Below are positions 28,535 to 28,895 of a stretch of DNA of 28,895 nucleotides, piece after piece (the stretch's first letter is position 1; every line of letters starts with the position of its first letter). The position numbers and the translations under genes were made by a program. This DNA comes from Eubacterium sp. CAG:841 (GTDB lineage Bacteria; Bacillota; Clostridia; Oscillospirales; CAG-272): NCBI GenBank assembly GCA_000437375.1, contig FR898212.1:30728-59622 (forward strand), written 5' to 3'. Below the pieces are notes generated by a model. It worked only from the letters and a program-made list of their open reading frames with translations. It had not been told where the DNA came from and did not search any database.

Positions 28535-28895
28535 ATGGTTTATACCAAACATTATTTATCTCCACTCGGTGGTATATTGCTTGCCGCTGACGAAGTCGGA
28601 CTTATGGGACTTTGGTTCGACGGCGAAAAATATTATGCTGACAATCTGCCAAAAGAGCATACGGAAGAGGAAACGCCAATACTTTCGGAAGCTTCACTGT
28701 GGCTTGATGTTTACTTTACCGGCAAAGAGCCGGATTTTATGCCTCCGTTACACCCGATCGGCTCTGCCTTTCGTCGGGAGGTATGGGAGATCCTTTTGCA
28801 GATTCCATACGGCGCAACAGCTACATACGGCGATATTTCAAAACGGCTTGCAAAAAAGATGGGACTTGAAAAAATGTCCGCGCAGGCGGTCGGAG
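28535..28895 (+). CDS. ogt: Methylated-DNA--protein-cysteine methyltransferase, 3' end outside window
   Basis: GAGGTGAG (28521-28528) precedes the ATG at 28535; 120 codons are visible. 'MVYTKHYLSPLGGILLAADE' with 'GLMGLWFDG' is the N-terminal ribonuclease-H-like lobe of Ogt/AdaB proteins. 'FRREVWEILLQIPYGATATY' followed by 'GDISKRLAKK' and 'SAQAVG' is the DNA-binding start of the C-terminal domain. The active-site Pro-Cys-His-Arg comes just after 'AVG' in the family and lies beyond the window, so activity cannot be judged. The protein takes the alkyl group from O6-alkylguanine onto its own cysteine, once per molecule, in the cytoplasm. It has its own promoter and is probably the start of ordinary chromosome after the accessory region. 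Confidence 0.93.
   Translation, partial: MVYTKHYLSPLGGILLAADEVGLMGLWFDGEKYYADNLPKEHTEEETPILSEASLWLDVYFTGKEPDFMPPLHPIGSAFRREVWEILLQIPYGATATYGDISKRLAKKMGLEKMSAQAVG

Noticed and set aside
1..28895. CRISPR array
   Set aside because: No set of three or more short, evenly spaced direct repeats was seen.

Overview
The window looks like an accessory region of a Gram-positive, low-to-mid-GC Clostridia chromosome, probably a gut Oscillospiraceae/Lachnospiraceae-type bacterium. The evidence is strong AGGAGG-type ribosome binding sites, Tn916-type integrase and excisionase, serine recombinase operons, an IS3-family element and a DUF6809-type small gene. Base composition changes sharply: AT-rich up to about 3.7 kb, GC-richer from 3.7 to 17.1 kb, and AT-richer again from 17.1 to 21.5 kb. 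This suggests several layers of transferred DNA.

Layout. (1) 1-3380: the end of a large lectin/Ig-like/CHAT-caspase-like protein, a lipoprotein, a stand-alone EF-Tu-domain-like protein, then a strongly folded intergenic RNA candidate and a terminator. (2) 3514-7261: an integrative-element module with a sigma-region-4-like regulator behind a hairpin that hides its ribosome binding site, a hairpin-rich oriT-like spacer, a ribbon-helix-helix mobilisation-type protein, an excisionase, a tyrosine integrase and a double-HTH protein. No relaxase is seen. (3) 7319-10317: a UvrA-like ABC ATPase on the minus strand, then an intact tRNA-Ser(CGA) whose 5' half is repeated exactly (40 bp) 202 bp away, a probable attachment-site scar. 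(4) 10319-17198: a structured leader, a DinG-type Fe-S helicase, a 52-aa protein, and a three-gene serine recombinase operon whose middle member lacks the catalytic domain.

(5) 17404-21553 is the most interesting part. A consensus promoter, with a dyad over its start, drives a compact five-gene operon closed by a strong terminator: XRE regulator; a fusion read as ASCH-PIN-GNAT-ASCH; a stand-alone ASCH protein; an HNH nuclease; and a protein with a HEPN-type R-x4-H motif. Three nuclease-like activities, an acetyltransferase and modification-reader-type folds under one repressor, between recombinase genes, suggest an undescribed defence or toxin-antitoxin-like system. The function is inferred, not shown.

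(6) 21553-25436: a decayed serine recombinase with its small partner gene, then a MerR regulator and an alpha/beta-hydrolase lipoprotein, with a textbook 19-bp-spacer MerR promoter. (7) 25712-28895: an IS3-family element, a 105-bp second copy of the recombinase 3' end with its terminator, an unknown cysteine-containing protein whose tail runs into an IS-end-like repeat, and the start of an O6-alkylguanine-DNA alkyltransferase gene.

Two non-coding signals stand out. A 95-nt pseudoknot-capable element occurs twice (4681-4775 and 10319-10413), each time in the leader of an element gene, with identical ends and a diverged but still pairable middle. The two 105-bp recombinase tails (17032-17136 and 27106-27210) bracket the roughly 10 kb that carries the five-gene operon.
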